Shown here: positions 14,310-17,274 of the stretch, piece by piece | How positions within the stretch are numbered: position 1 is the first letter of the stretch | Layout: the number at the start of each line of letters is the position of its first letter | DNA from: Bdellovibrio sp. | GTDB taxonomy: Bacteria; Bdellovibrionota; UBA1018 | DNA length: 17,274 bases | Direction: 5' to 3' | Assembly: GCA_016213345.1 (NCBI GenBank) | Contig: JACRAO010000162.1 | Coordinates: forward strand, 1 to 17,274 | Translations under genes and position numbers: made by a program | The notes under the pieces: model-generated | The model's database searches: none | The model's input: only the letters and a program-made list of their open reading frames with translations | What the model was told of the DNA's origin: nothing

Positions 14310-16208
14310 ATGAAAAATTATTTTTTATACTCTATATTTTTATTTTTACCATTTTATGGGCTCGCAGCGGATAGTGTTAAGTTTTCTGTCGAAGCTGAAC
14401 GGCCAGAAATAAGTCTAGATGAGTCGCTTTCTATAAAATTTTCAGTTCGTGCTGAAGGTAACCCAAGTGTTACTGAGCCTTCATATGATGCTTCTGATTT
14501 CGAATTATTAAGTGAATTCCCGAGCACGTCAATTGAGTCTAGTTGGATTAATGGCAGAGCTTCTATGCAATCTATTCAAGAGGTCACAAAGATACTAAAA
14601 CCAAAAAAAACTGGTGTTTTAGAAATTAAAAATATCAGTATTAAAGTTGCAGGAAAAACCTACCACGCAGATGACTTAAAAATACGCGTAGATGTATCTG
14701 GTCGTGTGTCACCGCCTGCACAAAGTTATGGTGGCCAGGGATTAGAACCCAGAGATTTAGGTAAAGGTTCCGGGCATAGTAGAGCGTTTTTTTTAAAAGC
14801 AGAAGTTAATAAACAAAAAATATATAAAGGTGAACAGTTAATTATTAATTATTACCTTTATAGACAAGTCAAAATGTATGATATTTCGGTCAGAAAATAT
14901 CCTGAACTCAATGGTTTTTTAAAAGAAGAGCTCGAAATGCCAGTTCAGGGCACAAGTTTGGATTCTGAGCAGGTTGTTGTGTCTGGAGTATCTTATTATC
15001 GATCGCTTTTAGCGCGCTATGCCGTTTATCCTCTTAAGGAGGGTAGGCTTCAGGTGGATCCACTTATGCTTCAGTTTAAATACATACGCGAACGTGGGGG
15101 ATCGTCTTTTGGTGATACAGATGATGAGGATTCATTTTTTGGATTCAAAGGTTTTAATCGATTATTACCACTAGTTGGTACTTCGCAAAGTGAAATAGTT
15201 TCTATTGATGCTGTGAGTATACCACAATACGGAAAGTCCATGTCTTTTTCTGGAGGTGTAGGAGATTTTAGTTTAGTTACAGCAGTTGATAAGTACGAAG
15301 TACATGCCAATGAGGCTGTAACTTTGACGCTAAAAATAGAGGGCAAGGGCAATGCTTCGTCTATCGAAGAACCTAAAATTCAGTGGCCAAGCAGTATAGA
15401 AATTTTTGATTCAAAAGGACATTCGAAATCTTCTTTAAATGGGATAGGTGAAAAAATCTTCGAATTTGTTCTCGTGCCTAGAGCTCCAGGCAAAGTTCAA
15501 CTGCCTCAAATTGAATTTAGTTTTTTTGATCCGCAGCAAAATAAATATGTCACTCGTGTTTCTAATACAATAGAGATCAATGTTTTAGATCCGCTGCCTG
15601 GCAGCGCTCTTCAGGCAGCTAAACCTCATGTTTTAGAGCAAGGTATAGAAATGCCAGGGCTTAAGCCGCTTGATCAGTTATTTAGTAAAACCGATGAATG
15701 GAAACCTGATTGGAAAGTGCCACAATACATAAGTTTTATTTTGATTTTTTTATTGGCCAGTATGGTTTCTTTTGATACAGTTAGAGCTGTAACTCGAAAA
15801 TATAATAAAGAATATTTTGCAAGACTTAAGCTTAAGAAGTCTAAAACTTGGGAACAGTTAGAAGATAAAGCAAAAAAAGCAGCTCGTGGTGTGTCTTCGT
15901 GGAATGACGTAGTTAAAGATTATGAGTTTCTATCTGGTGCTCTTTATGACGCAATTGATCAAATTTATCCTATAGGTGCTAGAGCGCTTTCTAGGGTTGA
16001 TTTGAAGATGGTGTTAGTAGATGAAAAAAATGTTTCTGATGTACTTTGGAAACGAATTGAACTGCTTTTAGAGTATGCGGAAATGGTTCGTTTTGCTACT
16101 TCAGCAGGGGTTATAAAAGAGGAAGATGCATGTAGCAAGCTTCGTCCGTGGGTTAAGGAAGGTAAAAAAATTCAATCGGAGCTATTTAAGAGTAAGAAAT
16201 CTATGTAA
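14310..16208 (+). CDS. batD: BatD, periplasmic Ig-repeat membrane protein
   Basis: This 632-aa protein has the BatD layout. A signal peptide ends near FYGLA-AD (residue 19). A long periplasmic beta-rich region (about 22-430) shows the BatD phrases RPEISLDESLSIKFSVRAEG (31-50), KTGVLEIKNISIKVAGKTY (100-118), EVNKQKIYKGEQLIINYYLY (165-184) and VLVPRAPGKVQLPQIEFSFF. One membrane helix follows at about 472-492, then a cytoplasmic helical domain ending in EYAEMVRFA (588-596). It would act at the inner membrane with the vWA proteins. It is the last gene of the operon. Its ATG has no ribosome binding site and is preceded by the stop-start repeat, so its translation may depend on ribosomes arriving from upstream. 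Its stop is three bases from the convergent gdh stop. Confidence 0.92.
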   Translation: MKNYFLYSIFLFLPFYGLAADSVKFSVEAERPEISLDESLSIKFSVRAEGNPSVTEPSYDASDFELLSEFPSTSIESSWINGRASMQSIQEVTKILKPKKTGVLEIKNISIKVAGKTYHADDLKIRVDVSGRVSPPAQSYGGQGLEPRDLGKGSGHSRAFFLKAEVNKQKIYKGEQLIINYYLYRQVKMYDISVRKYPELNGFLKEELEMPVQGTSLDSEQVVVSGVSYYRSLLARYAVYPLKEGRLQVDPLMLQFKYIRERGGSSFGDTDDEDSFFGFKGFNRLLPLVGTSQSEIVSIDAVSIPQYGKSMSFSGGVGDFSLVTAVDKYEVHANEAVTLTLKIEGKGNASSIEEPKIQWPSSIEIFDSKGHSKSSLNGIGEKIFEFVLVPRAPGKVQLPQIEFSFFDPQQNKYVTRVSNTIEINVLDPLPGSALQAAKPHVLEQGIEMPGLKPLDQLFSKTDEWKPDWKVPQYISFILIFLLASMVSFDTVRAVTRKYNKEYFARLKLKKSKTWEQLEDKAKKAARGVSSWNDVVKDYEFLSGALYDAIDQIYPIGARALSRVDLKMVLVDEKNVSDVLWKRIELLLEYAEMVRFATSAGVIKEEDACSKLRPWVKEGKKIQSELFKSKKSM

Positions 16209-16211
16209 ACA

Positions 16212-17274
16212 TTACGGAAACAAACCCCGCAGTAGCATTGCACGATTTAGGCGATCAACGCCTGCAATTAGGGCTGCTGTTTTCATACCACACTTGTAAT
16301 GAGTCTGAATTTCTATCACTTTTTTGAATGCATTTGATAAAACTTCTGCTAGTTTTTCATTAACCTCAGTTTCGTTCCAAAAGAAATTTTGCATTCCCTG
16401 AACCCACTCAAAATAAGAAACAATCACGCCTCCTGCATTACAAAGAATATCAGGAATAATAAATGCACCTTTTTCTTCTAAAACTTTCGAGGCTTCAGCG
16501 GTTATAGGACCGTTTGCTCCTTCTGCAATAATTTTTGCTTTCACATTTCTAACATTGTTTTTTGTTATTACCCCATCAATTGCTGCAGGAATTAAAATAT
16601 CAACTGGTAACGCAAGTAGATCTTCGTTTGATATGGGCTCAACATCTTTTTTGTACTCGCTAAGTGTCATTCCAGGCTGGCCCGACTGGCCAGTCTGGAA
16701 AGTTTTATATAATTCTGAAATATTAAGTCCATTTTTATTATAAACTCCACCTGTGTAATCACTTACTGCGATTACTTTTGCGCCGCGTTGGGCAATTTCG
16801 TAAGCCGCCACGGCACCTACTTTTCCAAAGCCGTGAACAGCTACGCTGGTATTAGCATCTAAGCGTAGTGAAGTTCGTTTTGACTGTGCCAGATGTTTAA
16901 TTGCGTGTTCGATTGTATATATCACGCCGCGTCCTGTGCTTTCGGCTCTACCTAAAGAACCGCCAATTTCGATAGGCTTTCCTGTCACAACACCGGGGAT
17001 TGCAAAACCTTGCTCTTGCGAATAAGTATCCATCATCCAGGCCATTGTTTGTGAATCAGTGCCAATGTCTGGAGCAGGTACATCTCTGTCTGGACCAATG
17101 ATCATGTTGATTTCACTCGTGTATCGTCGCGTGAGTGCTTGTGCCTCTTGTCTAGACAGCTTGTTAGGATCGACTCTTATGCCTCCTTTAGCTCCACCTA
17201 ATGGCAAACCCACAAGTGAGCACTTAAAGGTCATAAGCATGGCAAGGCCAGCAACTTCTGATAAATTAACGTCA
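16212..17274 (-). CDS. gdhA: Glutamate dehydrogenase, 5' end beyond window
   Basis: The frame is open from the stop at 16212-16214 to the window edge and includes DVNLSEVAGLA upstream of the first internal Met, so the true start lies outside. About 353 of the usual ~410-450 residues are visible. The enzyme interconverts glutamate with 2-oxoglutarate and ammonia. Motifs from the visible part: LMTFKCS and LPLGGAKGG (substrate-binding and catalytic lysines), VPAPDIGTDSQTMAWMMDTYS (catalytic Asp), GGSLGRAESTGRGV, the Rossmann loop HGFGKVG and SDYTGGVYN, and ILIPAA. It is the hexameric Glu/Leu/Phe/Val dehydrogenase type. NAD versus NADP preference cannot be settled here. A GC-rich inverted repeat lies within a variable loop of the gene. 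Confidence 0.96.
   Translation of the reverse strand, partial: DVNLSEVAGLAMLMTFKCSLVGLPLGGAKGGIRVDPNKLSRQEAQALTRRYTSEINMIIGPDRDVPAPDIGTDSQTMAWMMDTYSQEQGFAIPGVVTGKPIEIGGSLGRAESTGRGVIYTIEHAIKHLAQSKRTSLRLDANTSVAVHGFGKVGAVAAYEIAQRGAKVIAVSDYTGGVYNKNGLNISELYKTFQTGQSGQPGMTLSEYKKDVEPISNEDLLALPVDILIPAAIDGVITKNNVRNVKAKIIAEGANGPITAEASKVLEEKGAFIIPDILCNAGGVIVSYFEWVQGMQNFFWNETEVNEKLAEVLSNAFKKVIEIQTHYKCGMKTAALIAGVDRLNRAMLLRGLFP
16670..16700. repeat. 13-bp inverted repeat inside gdhA
   Basis: TTCCAGGCTGGCC (16670-16682) pairs with GGCCAGTCTGGAA (16688-16700), 12 Watson-Crick pairs and one G-T, with a five-base loop. It is far more GC-rich than its surroundings and encodes TGQSGQPG in a loop region of the dehydrogenase. 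On the plus strand AGTTTTATAT follows, a poor T-run, so it might also stop transcripts leaving the bat operon. Confidence 0.7.

Noticed and set aside
15593..15619. 8-bp inverted repeat GCTGCCTG/CAGGCAGC in batD
   Set aside because: It has an 11-base loop, no T-run, and lies in ordinary coding sequence (PLPGSALQAA); it is likely a by-product of codon content.

Overview
The window is an AT-rich bacterial chromosome segment with closely packed genes. Several proteins carry Sec or lipoprotein signal peptides, and one looks like an outer-membrane beta-barrel, so the host is Gram-negative. A full Bat/MoxR operon, an RNase E/G with a split S1 domain and low G+C together suggest a Bdellovibrionota-like (former deltaproteobacterial) organism. 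That placement is a low-confidence inference; there is no rRNA or other marker in the window. No CRISPR array, insertion sequence, tRNA or rRNA gene was seen. No gene-free stretch exceeds 300 bases; the longest gap, 845-1077, is a divergent promoter region.

Left part (1-3501). On the minus strand, deoC is followed one base after its stop by the start of deoB, giving a deoxynucleoside catabolism unit. Transcribed away from it is a large RNase E/G-family endoribonuclease of 807 aa. Its leader contains a perfect hairpin.

Sugar and surface part (3502-7443). gmd (GDP-mannose 4,6-dehydratase) and an overlapping polytopic GT-C glycosyltransferase form a minus-strand pair. Divergent from gmd is an extended SDR epimerase/reductase, followed by a small lipoprotein rhodanese. 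The likely theme is synthesis and transfer of a GDP-linked 6-deoxyhexose for surface glycans.

Bat operon (7446-16208). A good sigma-70-like promoter precedes seven tightly spaced genes: a predicted Ig-plus-barrel outer-membrane protein (TTG start), a MoxR AAA+ ATPase, a DUF58 protein, a DUF4381-like membrane protein, BatA (vWA), a BatB-BatC fusion (vWA plus TPR) and BatD. By family knowledge, MoxR ATPases work with DUF58 and vWA partners. Here the partners are membrane-anchored vWA, TPR and Ig-like proteins facing the periplasm, so the operon looks like one envelope machine driven from the cytoplasm. Its substrate is unknown. Unusual details are the retained signal-peptide-like segment at the BatB/BatC joint, a 14-bp triple tandem repeat before batD that forms a chain of stop-start micro-ORFs, and another micro-ORF filling the DUF58/DUF4381 gap.

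Right end (16212-17274). A glutamate dehydrogenase gene, convergent with the bat operon, runs off the window at its 5' end. It contains a GC-rich 13-bp inverted repeat within its coding region.
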